Assembly (NCBI GenBank): GCA_016196065.1
Contig: JACPYL010000025.1
Span: forward strand, 620,001-684,000
From: Acidobacteriota bacterium
Lineage (GTDB): Bacteria; Acidobacteriota; Terriglobia; Terriglobales; Acidobacteriaceae
Length of the DNA: 64,000 nucleotides
Direction of reading: 5' to 3'
Below the pieces are notes generated by a model. The model was given only the letters and a program-made list of their open reading frames with translations. It was not told where the DNA came from and made no database searches. Shown in pieces: positions 7,946 through 15,517 of the stretch. The first letter of the stretch is position 1; every line of letters begins with the position of its first letter. Both the position numbers and the translations under genes were made by a program.

Positions 7946-9238
7946 ATGGACTTGACGAAATTCGCAAAGTCCCTCGTAGCTCTCGCGCTCCTGACAATCG
8001 CATCTCTCGCGGCCGCACAATCTTGGTCTGGCACGGTCACCAACGGCACCACCGGCAAGCCCGCGTCCGGCGACGAGGTAATCCTGATCAACCTCTCGAA
8101 CGGCATGGAAGTGGCTGCCAAGACTAAGGCCGACAGCGCCGGGAAATTCAGTTTCAAGCTGACCGATAGCGGCGGACCGCACCTGATCCGCGCCATTCAC
8201 CAGGACGTCACCTACCACCAGATGGCGCCTCCGGGTACGAACACGGTCGAAGTCCAGGTCTATGACGTGGCGCGCAAAATCGCCGACCTGAGCATGACCG
8301 CGGACGTACTGCGTTTCGAAGCCGAAGGCAACGAACTCCATGGCAAGCGTTTGTTTGCGGTCAATAACGGGTCGGTTCCGGCGAAGACGCAGATGAACGA
8401 CCACAACTTTGAGTTCTTCCTGCCGGAGGGCGCGAAGATCGAGTCGGTGCAAGCAAAAGCTCCCAACGGACAGCCCATTGCCGCCGAAGCCACTCCGCAA
8501 TCGGAGAAGAATCGCTACGCGATCGCCTTCCCTATCCGCCCCGGAGAAACACAGTTTCAGGTCGAGTACACGATGGCCTATTCGGGATCGCTCAAGGTCG
8601 ATCCCAAGCCGCAATATCCGGCGCAGCACCTGGTGGTGGTGATTCCGAAATCGATGCAATTCACGGCCGCGAACCCGGCTCAATTCCAATCCATGCAAGA
8701 TCCCAGCCAGGGGGACACGGTAGTACAGGTGGCGCAGCAAACGCAGCCTGGGCAGTCCCTGGGATTCACGGTCAGCGGGACGGGAACGATCTCTGAGTCG
8801 CCGGCGCAAACCGCTTCCGGGTCCGCACAGAGCCAAAGCCAGGGCGGAGGACGCGACAATCGGCCCGGCGGCGGACTTGGCGTGCCAATCGACGCGCCCG
8901 ACGCGTTACAACAATATCGCTGGCCCATCCTGATCGGCTTCGCGCTGGCTCTGGCCGGCGGCGCATGGATGGTGATGAAGCGGCAGCCGGGAGCAGGCAC
9001 GGCAACTCCAGCCTACGTCCCGGATCCGACCATGCCATCGCCAGTATCGGCGCCCACGCATTCCGTCGCGACCACCGCTCCTGCCGCGAAGTCCACCATG
9101 CTCCTCGAAGCGCTCAAGGAAGAAATGTTCCAGCTTGAACTGGAGCGGCGGCAAGGGAAAGTCACACCTGCCGAATACGAGAAAGCTAAAGCGGCGCTGG
9201 ATCAAACGCTCGACCGCGCCGTGAAGCGGCAGAGCTAG
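7946..9238 (+). CDS. Secreted, membrane-anchored protein with N-terminal carboxypeptidase-regulatory-like fold
   Basis: A 430-aa protein with a Sec signal peptide (residues 1-25, ending SLAAAQ). Next comes an Ig/CarboxypepD_reg-like domain (about 27-115; GTVTNGTTGKPASGDEVILIN) and a long strand-rich region. A Ser/Gln/Gly-rich linker (about 285-315) leads to one membrane helix (WPILIGFALALAGGAWMVM). The cytoplasmic tail ends in a helical module FQLELERRQGKVTPAEYEKAKAAL, like the one in the preceding small protein. It lies 39 bp after the ccm genes on the same strand, so a role at the cytochrome assembly site is possible, but no function is known to me. Confidence 0.75.
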   Translation: MDLTKFAKSLVALALLTIASLAAAQSWSGTVTNGTTGKPASGDEVILINLSNGMEVAAKTKADSAGKFSFKLTDSGGPHLIRAIHQDVTYHQMAPPGTNTVEVQVYDVARKIADLSMTADVLRFEAEGNELHGKRLFAVNNGSVPAKTQMNDHNFEFFLPEGAKIESVQAKAPNGQPIAAEATPQSEKNRYAIAFPIRPGETQFQVEYTMAYSGSLKVDPKPQYPAQHLVVVIPKSMQFTAANPAQFQSMQDPSQGDTVVQVAQQTQPGQSLGFTVSGTGTISESPAQTASGSAQSQSQGGGRDNRPGGGLGVPIDAPDALQQYRWPILIGFALALAGGAWMVMKRQPGAGTATPAYVPDPTMPSPVSAPTHSVATTAPAAKSTMLLEALKEEMFQLELERRQGKVTPAEYEKAKAALDQTLDRAVKRQS

Positions 9239-9262
9239 AGAACAGGGCAGAGTTCTGAGGTC

Positions 9263-9315
9263 GGATTGCAGAGGTGACGCGCCGCCAGCGCTGTAAGCAC
9301 TCACGTCTGCAATCC
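9263..9315. repeat. Long stem-loop (15-bp stem, one mismatch)
   Basis: GGATTGCAGAGGTGA at 9263-9277 pairs with TCACGTCTGCAATCC at 9301-9315 except for one position, enclosing a 23-base GC-rich loop. It fills much of the 149-bp gap upstream of htpX. No T-run follows. It could be an intergenic palindromic repeat or a structured 5' leader of htpX. Confidence 0.6.
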
Positions 9316-9387
9316 CTATGATCCCCCGAACCGCCGCTCAATCCAAAGGCAGCCCGCCCGCATCTAATACAGCAAGAGGCTTCGTCT

Positions 9388-10254
9388 ATGGGTAACACCT
9401 TTAAAACCGCATTTCTTTTGACCGCAATGACGCTGTTGCTGATGTTTGCGGGCCGTGCTTTTGGCGGCCAACGCGGCATGCTGATGGCGCTGATCTTTGC
9501 CGCCGTCATGAATTTTGTTTCGTACTTCTTCTCCGACAAGATTGCACTGGCGATGTACCGGGCGCAGCCGATCTCGCGCGAGCAATTGCCACGCGTCTAC
9601 AACATTGTGGAACGGCTGGCGCAAAAAGTCGGCTTGCCGATGCCCAAGGTCTACTTGATCCCGAACGATTCTCCGAACGCTTTCGCCACGGGACGCAATC
9701 CGAATCATGCGTCGGTCGCGGTCACGCAAGGAATCCTCGGATTGCTCAGCGATGACGAACTGGAAGGCGTCCTGGCACACGAACTGGGGCACGTTCGGAA
9801 TCGTGACATCCTGATCAGTTCGGTCGCCGCCACCATCGCGGGCGCAATCACCTACCTTGCCCACATCGCGCAGTGGGGAATGATTTTTGGCGGTTACGGC
9901 GGGGATCGCAACGAACGCCGCGGAGGTGGAGGCCTGGCCGGGCTATTGATGATCTTCCTGGCTCCGCTCGCTGCCAGCCTGATTCAGCTCGCCGTCTCAC
10001 GCTCGCGTGAGTATTCCGCTGACGAGACTGGTGCGCATTGGACGGGCAATCCGTACGCTCTGGCGAGCGCCCTGGCCAAGATCGACGCCTACTCTCGCCG
10101 CATGCCGCTGACAGCGACCGCGTCGACCGCGCACCTGTTCATCATCGCCCCATTCCTGGGTGGAGTGAATTTTGGCAGCCTGTTCTCGACCCATCCTCCG
10201 ACCGCCAAGCGCATCGAGCGGCTGACGGGGCGGCCAGCGGAATTTACTCAGTAA
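9388..10254 (+). CDS. htpX: Zinc metalloprotease HtpX
   Basis: Inner-membrane M48 protease that degrades damaged membrane proteins alongside FtsH. 288 aa, normal length. Two N-terminal membrane helices (residues about 4-21 and 30-48) are followed by the cytoplasmic zinc site HELGH (about residues 131-135) and the downstream helix with SREYSADETGA, whose Glu is the third zinc ligand. Two more hydrophobic segments lie between. The C-terminal part FSTHPPTAKRIERL is the standard family ending. A heptamer inverted repeat begins two bases after the stop. Confidence 0.96.
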   Translation: MGNTFKTAFLLTAMTLLLMFAGRAFGGQRGMLMALIFAAVMNFVSYFFSDKIALAMYRAQPISREQLPRVYNIVERLAQKVGLPMPKVYLIPNDSPNAFATGRNPNHASVAVTQGILGLLSDDELEGVLAHELGHVRNRDILISSVAATIAGAITYLAHIAQWGMIFGGYGGDRNERRGGGGLAGLLMIFLAPLAASLIQLAVSRSREYSADETGAHWTGNPYALASALAKIDAYSRRMPLTATASTAHLFIIAPFLGGVNFGSLFSTHPPTAKRIERLTGRPAEFTQ

Positions 10255-10255
10255 G

Positions 10256-10384
10256 AGTTCTCAGTTCCCAGTTCCCAGTTCTCGGTTCTCGGTTCTCAGT
10301 GAAAACCACTCTACGGTGGGTCTCGTCGAAGCCGCCGGCAGAGGGCCTTTACTGAGAACCGAGAACCGGGGACCGAGAACTGGT
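10256..10384. repeat. Heptamer inverted-repeat element, copy A
   Basis: Left arm 10256-10300 consists of six TTCTCAG-type 7-mers in tandem (variants TTCCCAG and TTCTCGG). Right arm 10351-10384 has about four and a half complementary units (ACTGAGA, ACCGAGA, ACCGGGG, ACCGAGA). The 50-base loop ends in CCTTTACTG, similar to other copies. It lies between htpX and the MoxR gene and could fold into a long imperfect hairpin. Confidence 0.85.
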
Positions 10385-10439
10385 TCTAATGACATTGGTA
10401 ACCGCGCCTTCCCTCACCCTCATAGTAAAATCAGCCTCA

Positions 10440-11399
10440 ATGGCTCCCCAAACAATGGTAGCGACATCCCGCCGCGCGGCGGATCTGGAACGTGCTTTGC
10501 GCAGCGTGATTCGCGGGCAGGACGAGGTTCTCCGCCTGGCCCTGGTCTCGATTTTCGCCAAGGGTCATCTGCTCATTGAAGGGGCTCCGGGAGTTGGCAA
10601 GACCACGCTCGGACAGTCGCTTGCACGGGCCATTGATTGCACTTTTCAGCGCGTCCAGTTCACCAGCGATATGTTGCCGTCCGACGTGCTGGGGATTTCG
10701 ATTTACTCTGCGATCGAACAGAAATTCGAATTCAAACGCGGGCCAGTTTTTGCCAACGTGCTGCTGGCCGATGAAATCAATCGCACCACGCCCAAGACGC
10801 AGTCTGCACTGCTCGAAGCGATGAACGAAGGGCAAGTTACGATGGACGCTTTTTCGTATCCCCTGCCCCAACCGTTTCTCGTGATCGCGACGCAGAATCC
10901 GATCGAGCACCACGGGACTTATCCCCTGCCGGAATCGCAACTCGACCGTTTTCTGATGCGGGTGCGCATGGGATATCCCGAGGGCGACACCGAGCGCGAA
11001 ATCCTGCGCTCCGAGGCGGGCACATCAAAACTCGAACAATTGCGCCCCGTGCTCAATGCAGCCGACGTGCTTGAGATTCAGCAGGCCGTCCGTCAAGTAC
11101 ACGTGGACGAAGCGCTCATCACGTATGCGCTCGCGATCGTGCGCAAGACGCGCGAGTCCGATCATCTTTCATTGGGCGTATCGCCGCGCGGATCGCAGAT
11201 GTTCTACCACGCCGCCCAGGCGATGGCCTTCCTCGACGGCCGCGATTACTGCACTCCAGAAGACTTCAAGCCGCTCGCAGTCGCGATCCTGGCCCACCGC
11301 GTGGTGGTCAGTTCTCTCTATGCTTCGACACTGAAGAAGTCAGAACAGGCCGAGCAGGTCATCCGCGAGATTGTGGAGAGCGTGCCGGTGCCGGTGTAG
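10440..11399 (+). CDS. MoxR-family AAA+ ATPase
   Basis: A 319-aa AAA+ ATPase of the MoxR group, chaperone-like enzymes that help activate or insert metal cofactors into VWA-containing partners. Walker A is GAPGVGKT (residues 48-55), Walker B LLADEINR, sensor 1 region VIATQNPIEHHGTYPLPE, and the C-terminal lid has VSPRGSQMFYHAAQAMA. ATG at 10440 is chosen; the longer open frame from 10389 starts inside the edge of the heptamer repeat and adds no conserved sequence. MoxR genes are usually followed by DUF58 and VWA genes; here the next gene is convergent and unrelated, so this copy appears to stand alone. Confidence 0.92.
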   Translation: MAPQTMVATSRRAADLERALRSVIRGQDEVLRLALVSIFAKGHLLIEGAPGVGKTTLGQSLARAIDCTFQRVQFTSDMLPSDVLGISIYSAIEQKFEFKRGPVFANVLLADEINRTTPKTQSALLEAMNEGQVTMDAFSYPLPQPFLVIATQNPIEHHGTYPLPESQLDRFLMRVRMGYPEGDTEREILRSEAGTSKLEQLRPVLNAADVLEIQQAVRQVHVDEALITYALAIVRKTRESDHLSLGVSPRGSQMFYHAAQAMAFLDGRDYCTPEDFKPLAVAILAHRVVVSSLYASTLKKSEQAEQVIREIVESVPVPV

Positions 11400-11406
11400 T
11401 AGAACA

Positions 11407-11423
11407 GTGGTTAGTGGTTAGTG
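11407..11423. repeat. Short tandem heptamer GTGGTTA x2.4
   Basis: GTGGTTAGTGGTTAGTG directly after the MoxR stop codon. It is a separate 7-bp tandem sequence, unlike the TTCTCAG family, in the 37-bp gap before the convergent GAF gene. Confidence 0.55.
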
Positions 11424-11436
11424 CGACGCATCCGCT

Positions 11437-12291
11437 TTACTCCCCGACGGCGATCTTCTCGGCACCCGGCTGCAGACTCGACAGCCTCGAAATTGCCGCC
11501 ACCATCATCCCGGAAAGAAATTGCATGGTTGCGACGTCGTTCTGATCGAACGCGTTCGGCATCGATGAGAGCACTTCGAATACGCCGAGCGTCCGCCGGT
11601 AGTGGCGAAGAGGTGCAACTAGGATGGAACGCACGCCGAGATGACGGCAGGTGGCGAGATCCACTCTCGGGTTAAATTCCGTATCGGGGCACAACATTAC
11701 TTCGCCGGTACGCACGCATTCAGCCGACAGTCCGCGATCAGTTTGCAGGCGGCATCCGATATCCGGAGCGGTGCGGCCGGTGCGGGCGCGGCAGATGATT
11801 TCGTTGCCTCGGCGCAAGGCGATCGCAGCGCCGGAAGCGCCGGTCATGGCCTGGGCTTTTTCCGCGATGACGCTGATGCCGGGCTCAAGATCGAGTTCGC
11901 CGGGATCGATCCGCGGATGATGATCGGAGATTCCCGCAAAGCGATGCACCGCCGCCGGTCCGGGCATGCGAAGCCGCATATGGTGCCGATTGGAGAGTCC
12001 GACGGTCAGCGATTCCACTTCATCGCCGATTGGAACCTCGACTGGGACTTGCGGCACGGTGTACAGCAGAGAGCGCACCAACCGGTCCAGTTCAGCGTCC
12101 GCGATCAGATGGGCGGTTTGCTGGCCGCGCATCGATCCACCCAGGACGCGCGAGAGACTGAGAACCGCGGCGCTTCCACAGGCCAGACATCGAGGCGTGT
12201 TGTTCTCGCTGAGGAGTTCGCACTCCACACAAAAGACAGCGAGCTTCAAATTTACAAAGTTCACATCTGCGGGAGCCAGCGAACCTGTCAT
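11437..12291 (-). CDS. GAF-domain protein with N-terminal zinc-ribbon-like motif
   Basis: A 284-aa protein from the ATG at 12291, which has a strong AGGGAGGAAG upstream; the longer open frame to 12597 has no conserved content. Near the N-terminus is a CVEC...CLAC pair, a likely zinc ribbon. A GAF domain fills the C-terminal half (about 140-275): ISVIAEKAQAMTGASGAAIA at its start and GVRSILVAPLRHYRRTLGVFEV near its end. GAF domains bind small ligands or chromophores and often sense cyclic nucleotides or redox state. No output domain is attached, so signalling would depend on a partner. Convergent with the MoxR gene and divergent from the DUF4149 gene. Confidence 0.8.
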   Translation of the reverse strand: MTGSLAPADVNFVNLKLAVFCVECELLSENNTPRCLACGSAAVLSLSRVLGGSMRGQQTAHLIADAELDRLVRSLLYTVPQVPVEVPIGDEVESLTVGLSNRHHMRLRMPGPAAVHRFAGISDHHPRIDPGELDLEPGISVIAEKAQAMTGASGAAIALRRGNEIICRARTGRTAPDIGCRLQTDRGLSAECVRTGEVMLCPDTEFNPRVDLATCRHLGVRSILVAPLRHYRRTLGVFEVLSSMPNAFDQNDVATMQFLSGMMVAAISRLSSLQPGAEKIAVGE

Positions 12292-12421
12292 TCGAGCTTT
12301 CTTCCTCCCTGCGTGTCTGGGGGATGAACGAAAATAAATTCCAATGCTGTGTGGTGTAAGTGACCGCGCTGGTTCGCCCTGTGGATAAGCGGTCTCGGGC
12401 GTGGCCCTATAATCAGGACCT

Positions 12422-12904
12422 ATGGTTTTCCTGCGTTTTTTGATGATGCTGGCTCTCGTCGTATGGCTGGGCGGGCTTATTTTCTTCGCATTTGTGGTTG
12501 CGCCCACGGTATTTTCTCCAGGACTTCTGCCTACACGGCATCTCGCCGGTGAAATTGTCGGCCGTTCCCTCGGCGCGTTGCACTGGATGGGCATCATTTC
12601 CGGAATTGTTTTTCTGATCGCTTCGGCGATCTACAACCGGATGACCGAGGGGCATACAAGGCTACTCGCAGGACGTCACGTGCTGATCGTAACGATGTTG
12701 TTGCTCACGATGATTTCGCAATTTGCGATCACTCCCAAGATGCTTGCTCTGAGGGAGCAGGCCGTGGTGATCGACAACCTCCCGGTGGACAGCCCGCTGC
12801 GCTTGGAGTTTAACCGCCTGCACATCTGGTCAGAGAAATTCGAAGAAGGAATATTTCTCCTGGGTTTGGGCGCGTTGTTCCTGACCGCGAAGAAATTGCA
12901 GTAG
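12422..12904 (+). CDS. DUF4149 integral membrane protein
   Basis: A 160-aa protein with four membrane helices (about 5-27, 50-70, 84-103, 136-155). The first helix carries the pattern VVWLGGLIFFAFVVAPTVF, and an Arg/Lys-containing loop with AITPKMLALREQA follows the third. Both match DUF4149/TMEM205-like proteins, whose function in bacteria is unknown. It stands alone, divergent from the GAF protein gene. The start ATG lies about 10 bp after a TATAAT-like stretch (CCTATAATCAGG), so translation may begin very near the transcript 5' end. Confidence 0.8.
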   Translation: MVFLRFLMMLALVVWLGGLIFFAFVVAPTVFSPGLLPTRHLAGEIVGRSLGALHWMGIISGIVFLIASAIYNRMTEGHTRLLAGRHVLIVTMLLLTMISQFAITPKMLALREQAVVIDNLPVDSPLRLEFNRLHIWSEKFEEGIFLLGLGALFLTAKKLQ

Positions 12905-13017
12905 GCTCTTCGTGTTCCTTGCGGCGAAGGTCCCAAAGAAAATCCTGAGTGAATTGGCCTTCCTCGTGACTGCAACCTCAGCTTGCCGCGGCAATGATTT
13001 ATTCTGATATGTACCCT

Positions 13018-13045
13018 GAGACCTAAGACCTAACACCTGAGACCT
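13018..13045. repeat. Tandem heptamer array GAGACCT x4 before ychF
   Basis: Four 7-base units in tandem: GAGACCT, AAGACCT, AACACCT, GAGACCT. The array ends 6 bp before the ychF ATG and so occupies the usual ribosome-binding region; no clear Shine-Dalgarno sequence is seen apart from its purines. Confidence 0.65.
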
Positions 13046-13051
13046 GATTTC

Positions 13052-14137
13052 ATGAAAACTGGCATTATCGGCCTGCCACAGGTAGGCAAAACATCTTTGT
13101 TTCGCATTCTTACCAAGGCGAACCTCTCCGAGCAAGCCTACTCGAACCCGCGCGAAGCGCATGTCGGCGTCGCTAAAGTTCCCGACGAGCGCCTCGACAA
13201 ACTGGCCGCACTCTACAACCCCAAGAAGCTGACACACGCGGCCGTGGAATATGTGGACGTAGGCGCGGTCGGGCAGGACGCTTTGAAAGAGACGTCCTAT
13301 ATCACACACCTGCGCAGCGTCGATGCGCTCATCCATGTGCTACGGGCATTCGAGGACGACACGATTCCTCACGTCGGCGGCATCGACCCGCTGCGTGACA
13401 TCAAGAATGTTGAATTCGATCTGATGGTGAGCGATCTGGGTCAGATTGAAAAACGGCTCGAACGCCTGGAAAAAGATTTGAAGAAGATGAAGACTCCCGA
13501 GCTCGAACGGGAAAACGAGTTGCTGATCAAAGCCAAGGCCCATCTCGAGACGGAAAAGCCGCTGCGCGAAATGGAGATGACCGGCGAAGACAAGAAGCGC
13601 ATCCGTGGATTCATGTTCCTGAGCGAGAAGCCCATCCTTTACGTGCTCAATATCGGCGAGAGCACCCATCTCGGCACGGATCTGGAAGCGGCGGTGGCTA
13701 AGTTCAAGTTGAGTGAAGTCGCAGCGAGGCCCAATGCCGGAGGCACGGCAATCTGCGGCAAAGTTGAGGCCGAACTGTCGGAGATGTCCGATGAAGACGC
13801 GGCAGAATTTCTTGGCAGCTACGGTCTGACGGAAAGCGGCCTGTCGCGCCTGATCCGGACCAGCTATCACCTGCTCGGCCTGATGTCATTTTTCACCGCC
13901 GGAGAAGACGAGTGCCGCGCCTGGACGATCCCGATCAACACGCGTGCGCAAAACGCCGCCGGAGCAATTCACTCCGACCTGGAGAAACACTTCATCCGAG
14001 CCGAGACCATCCGCTGGGATCAGTTACTGGAAGCGGGTTCGGAAGCCAACGCCCGCGCCAAGGGAACGTTGCGGCTCGAAGGCAAGGATTACATCGTGAA
14101 GGATGGCGACGTGATGCACATCCGGCACAGCGGCTGA
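13052..14137 (+). CDS. ychF: Redox-regulated ATPase YchF (OLA1-type, Obg family)
   Basis: Cytoplasmic P-loop NTPase of the Obg family that prefers ATP, associates with ribosomes and affects stress responses. 361 aa, family length. G1 motif GLPQVGKTSLF at residues 7-17; switch region VEYVDVGAVGQ; a coiled-coil insert about 125-175 (QIEKRLERLEKDLKKMK); VLNIGES in place of the canonical NKxD, as in YchF. The C-terminal TGS domain (FFTAGEDECRAWTI to KDGDVMHIRH) is complete. The gene follows a tandem heptamer array and is followed by a single-arm heptamer repeat. Confidence 0.95.
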   Translation: MKTGIIGLPQVGKTSLFRILTKANLSEQAYSNPREAHVGVAKVPDERLDKLAALYNPKKLTHAAVEYVDVGAVGQDALKETSYITHLRSVDALIHVLRAFEDDTIPHVGGIDPLRDIKNVEFDLMVSDLGQIEKRLERLEKDLKKMKTPELERENELLIKAKAHLETEKPLREMEMTGEDKKRIRGFMFLSEKPILYVLNIGESTHLGTDLEAAVAKFKLSEVAARPNAGGTAICGKVEAELSEMSDEDAAEFLGSYGLTESGLSRLIRTSYHLLGLMSFFTAGEDECRAWTIPINTRAQNAAGAIHSDLEKHFIRAETIRWDQLLEAGSEANARAKGTLRLEGKDYIVKDGDVMHIRHSG

Positions 14138-14142
14138 GTAGC

Positions 14143-14178
14143 GAGTTCCCAGTTCCCGATTCTCAATTCTCAGTTCTT
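14143..14178. repeat. Heptamer repeat, copy B (single arm)
   Basis: Five TTCCCAG/TTCTCAG-type units in tandem with no matching opposite arm nearby. It starts right after the ychF stop and runs to 5 bp before the ATG of the ZIP gene, so it replaces the normal leader of that gene. Confidence 0.75.
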
Positions 14179-14182
14179 GGTC

Positions 14183-14986
14183 ATGTGGGAATGGCTGGCA
14201 GCGGCCCACCACAATTGGAATCCTCGCCTACACCTGTTAGGCTTGCCAATCCGCATGCATCCGATTACCACCAGTTTGTTGCTGGGCATGACCGCGGCGA
14301 TGGCCAATGTGTTTGGCGGGACTATCATTGTCCAGCGCAATTGGGAGCGGCGGTATCTGAAATATTTTATCGCTCTGGGCGCCGGATTCATGCTGGCAAC
14401 GGCGCTGCTGGAAGTGGTCCCGGCGAGCCTGGAATTGCGTGGCAGGTCCGGAGCGCTGCTCATCCTGGCTGGATATCTGATCATTCATTTTTTCGAGCAC
14501 ACGCTCTCGCCGCACTTTCATTTTGGAGAAGAAGTTCACAGCGACGAATTTGTGCATGCGCATAAGAGCTATTCCGTGCTGGTAGGACTGACCATTCACA
14601 CATTCTTTGACGGAATCGCAATCGCGTCCGGCTTCCTCGTTTCCAATTGGCTGGGCTGGATCATCTTCCTCGCGGTCTTCCTGCACAAGATTCCGGAAGG
14701 CTTCACGGTCGCGTCCGTAATGCTGGCCAGTGGACGAAGCCGCGCCACAGCCTGGTGGGCCTCCGCACTTCTGGGCGCCGCGACTATGGCCGGAGTTTTC
14801 GTAATGGCCATCTTTCGACATCAGGTCAGCGCAGGACTTCCACTCGCTGCTGGCGTCACAATCTACGTCGCCGCGTCGGACTTGATTCCAGAGGTAAACA
14901 AAGAGCCGGGAGTGAAGATGGCTCTGGTCGTGTTCTTAGGCGTAGGGATGATGTTTCTGCTGGATTACTTTTTCCACGTTCACTAA
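14183..14986 (+). CDS. ZIP-family divalent metal transporter
   Basis: A 267-aa membrane protein. ATG at 14183 is used, as the TTG at 14177 lies inside the repeat. Eight hydrophobic helices are expected. The paired histidine motifs in helices 4 and 5 are visible as GLTIHTFFDGIAIASG and FLHKIPEGFTVASV (HxxPEG), the metal-binding core of ZIP transporters. A histidine-rich loop between helices 3 and 4 (EHTLSPHFHFGEEVHSDEFVHAHK) is also typical. The likely role is import of zinc or related metals into the cytoplasm; specificity cannot be read. Its 3' end meets the left arm of the element at 14989. Confidence 0.9.
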   Translation: MWEWLAAAHHNWNPRLHLLGLPIRMHPITTSLLLGMTAAMANVFGGTIIVQRNWERRYLKYFIALGAGFMLATALLEVVPASLELRGRSGALLILAGYLIIHFFEHTLSPHFHFGEEVHSDEFVHAHKSYSVLVGLTIHTFFDGIAIASGFLVSNWLGWIIFLAVFLHKIPEGFTVASVMLASGRSRATAWWASALLGAATMAGVFVMAIFRHQVSAGLPLAAGVTIYVAASDLIPEVNKEPGVKMALVVFLGVGMMFLLDYFFHVH

Positions 14987-14988
14987 GT

Positions 14989-15516
14989 AGTTCTCAGTTC
15001 CCGATTCTCAGTTCTCAGTAAAACCGAACATTTTCGATGTGCGCAGGTCACAGCGTGCCGCGCCCAAAAAAGCCATCGTTACAGTTCGGAGGCAACATGG
15101 GGCGGTCTTATCGCGACCTGATCGCTTGGCAGAAAGCAATGAAGCTTGTAACGGGAATTTATTCTTCGACCCACCGTTTTCCGAGCGAAGAGCGGTTCGG
15201 GATTACAAATCAACTAAGGCGCGCAGCGGTTTCTGTACCCAGCAACATCGCGGAAGGGCAGGCTCGATTTTCGCAGAAGGAATTTCACCACTTCCTCAGT
15301 CAAGCGCGTGGTTCGCTGGTGGAAATTGAAACGCAACTGATGATTGCGAGAGACCTGAAGTACCTTCATCCCGGCAAAACGGAAGCTCTGCTTGCCTTAA
15401 CCGAAGAACTCGGCAAAATCCTGAACGGACTGATCGCCTCCATCAAGAACCGGGCCGCCTGAACGCCGCAAGGTTTCCACTGAGAACTGAGAACCGGGAA
15501 CTGAGAACTGCTTCTA
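14989..15516. mobile_element. Putative IVS-like element: heptamer inverted repeats around a four-helix-bundle gene (copy C)
   Basis: Left arm 14989-15019 (AGTTCTCAGTTCCCGATTCT and on) and right arm 15479-15510 (ACTGAGAACTGAGAACCGGG and on) are complementary heptamer arrays. They are extended inward by CAGTAAAACC on the left and GGTTTCCACTG on the right, which also pair partly. Between them lies a single gene of the S23/IVP four-helix-bundle family (15097-15462). Copies A, D and E of the same repeat have only 26-50-base loops. No transposase is present. That this is a mobile or once-mobile cassette is inference from structure and copy number. Confidence 0.45.
15097..15462 (+). CDS. Four-helix-bundle protein (23S rRNA intervening-sequence / S23 family)
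   Basis: A 121-aa protein. ATG at 15097 is chosen because CGGAGGCAAC lies directly upstream; the open frame from 15037 is longer but starts next to the repeat. The family pattern is complete: YRDLIAWQKAMKLVTGIY, then THRFPSEERFGITNQLRRAA, VSVPSNIAEGQAR, EFHHFLSQARGSLVEIETQL and IARDLKYL. Members are basic helical bundles first described as ORFs in intervening sequences of 23S rRNA genes; the related bAvd protein serves diversity-generating retroelements. No rRNA gene or reverse transcriptase is nearby. It is enclosed by inverted heptamer repeats. Confidence 0.9.
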   Translation: MGRSYRDLIAWQKAMKLVTGIYSSTHRFPSEERFGITNQLRRAAVSVPSNIAEGQARFSQKEFHHFLSQARGSLVEIETQLMIARDLKYLHPGKTEALLALTEELGKILNGLIASIKNRAA

Positions 15517-15517
15517 G

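Noticed and set aside
7442-8836. Long minus-strand open frame opposite the ccmH to secreted-protein region
   Set aside because: Arg-rich, low-complexity translation with no domain; it is the antisense of well-supported + genes.
10256-10384. CRISPR array
   Set aside because: Repeat unit is 7 bp without spacers and arms are inverted; no cas genes in the window.
11641-12327. Plus-strand open frame opposite the GAF gene
   Set aside because: Mirror of the GAF coding frame, which has a strong ribosome site and recognisable domain.
14237-14821. Minus-strand open frame opposite the ZIP gene
   Set aside because: Low complexity, no ribosome site; the ZIP motifs on the + strand are clear.
15097-15462. 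Accessory protein (bAvd) of a diversity-generating retroelement
   Set aside because: No reverse transcriptase, template repeat or variable repeat is present within the window; the S23/IVP assignment is enough.
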